A DNA stretch of 64,000 nucleotides from Marisa cornuarietis. Taxonomy: Eukaryota > Mollusca > Gastropoda > Architaenioglossa > Ampullariidae. A model generated the notes under the pieces. The model was not told the DNA's origin, did no database searches, and saw only the letters and a program-made list of their open reading frames with translations. The position numbers and the translations under genes were made by a program. Where the stretch lies: contig SMMW01000585.1 in the NCBI GenBank assembly GCA_004794655.1, positions 7,501,501-7,565,500 of the forward strand, written 5' to 3'. Below, one piece after another: positions 63,501 to 64,000 of this stretch; position 1 is the stretch's first letter, and the number at the start of each line of letters is the position of its first letter.

Positions 63501-64000
63501 TTTTTTTTGTTGGGGGTGGGGGGGGCATTTCCAAAACTAATTATAATGGAGGAACTTTTTGGTATTTTCAAAAGAGTGCATGAATACTGTACTGTTCAGT
63601 CCCACCTGAGCTGCTATTCAGCTGAAAAAAACAGCTTTGATTACCCCATTCAAAATTTATTAGATAACAGTTGTTGCAGCTCCAGTCATCATGAGGACTG
63701 ACTGGATTTCTTTTTTCATTATTTTGTTTGGGTTTTACTGTTGTATCTTTATAATCTAAAAAATAGTTGATATCAACATACTTTTTTGTTTTGTTTTGTT
63801 TTGGGTATATTTTTGGTTTGTTGGGGAGGGGGGTCCTTTTTGTAGGACTAATTTTTCACATTTTTCTGCTTGAATCACTCAGAGCTTTTCTTGTATCTTA
63901 ATTTTGATCAGTTGAGTGACACCTGCATTGTACTTGTTTTTGTTCTAGAGATTTGTTAAAGCATATTAAGCGTGCAGCTGGTTTATTTTATTGTCAGTAC
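60545..64000. other. TTC17 intron running off the window
   Basis: After the donor gtcagc at 60545 no further TTC17 exon is recognisable. A somewhat GC-richer stretch at 62330-62560 holds overlapping open frames on both strands (64 and 77 codons) with no known domain. The rest is AT-rich with T tracts. Confidence 0.55.

Overview
This window is nuclear DNA from an animal. The host genes are split into short exons by GT-AG introns (plus one GC-AG intron), and the spaces between are AT-rich and full of diverged transposons and tRNA-derived SINEs. The host proteins are metazoan, and the repeat types (CR1/L2-like LINEs with CAT-repeat tails, an RTE-like LINE, hAT, pogo-like elements, core-type tRNA-SINEs) fit a lophotrochozoan, most likely a gastropod or other mollusc. 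The species cannot be named from this sequence alone.

Four host genes are supported. (1) 469-3598, plus strand: the 3' part of CPSF6 (CFIm68), six coding exons with an RS-type C terminus and a probable ~3 kb 3' UTR ending near 6.58 kb. (2) 29744-31588, plus strand: a complete four-exon gene for a 256-residue aerolysin/ETX-MTX2-type beta-pore-forming protein without a signal peptide. (3) 34677-36565, minus strand: a complete four-exon gene for a 124-residue CS (p23/SGT1-like) domain protein, convergent with gene 2. (4) 42864-60544 and beyond the right edge, plus strand: the first ~874 residues of TTC17, 19 exons plus one possible 45-bp cassette exon.

Region by region: 1-6.6 kb is CPSF6 and its 3' UTR. 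6.6-29.7 kb has no gene I can defend and holds mobile elements: a 687-bp MITE with long inverted repeats (10.8 kb), LINE 3' ends (16.9 kb; a tail-to-tail pair at 22.5-23.4 kb), a GGGGCC-rich element (20.5 kb), a SINE with perfect 13-bp target duplications (25.2 kb), a palindrome-packed MITE (27 kb) and a pogo-like end (27.8 kb). 29.7-36.6 kb holds the pore-former and CS genes, separated by a 1.2-kb inverted-repeat element. 37.6-42.7 kb is a nested transposon block: two hAT copies in opposite orientation, with a small inverted-repeat element and a LINE inside, ending about 150 bp before the TTC17 start codon. 42.9-64 kb is TTC17, whose introns carry a SINE, a nearly full-length 3.2-kb RTE-like LINE, a pogo-like MITE, a MULE transposase fragment and a promoter-like patch.

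The genes do not form a pathway: CPSF6 acts in mRNA 3'-end processing, TTC17 in actin and cilium organisation, the CS protein is probably a co-chaperone-type adaptor, and the pore former is probably a defence or offence protein. The most unusual host gene is the small intracellular-type aerolysin-like protein. The most unusual non-genic structures are the palindromic MITE, the tail-to-tail LINE junction and the hAT element abutting the TTC17 promoter.
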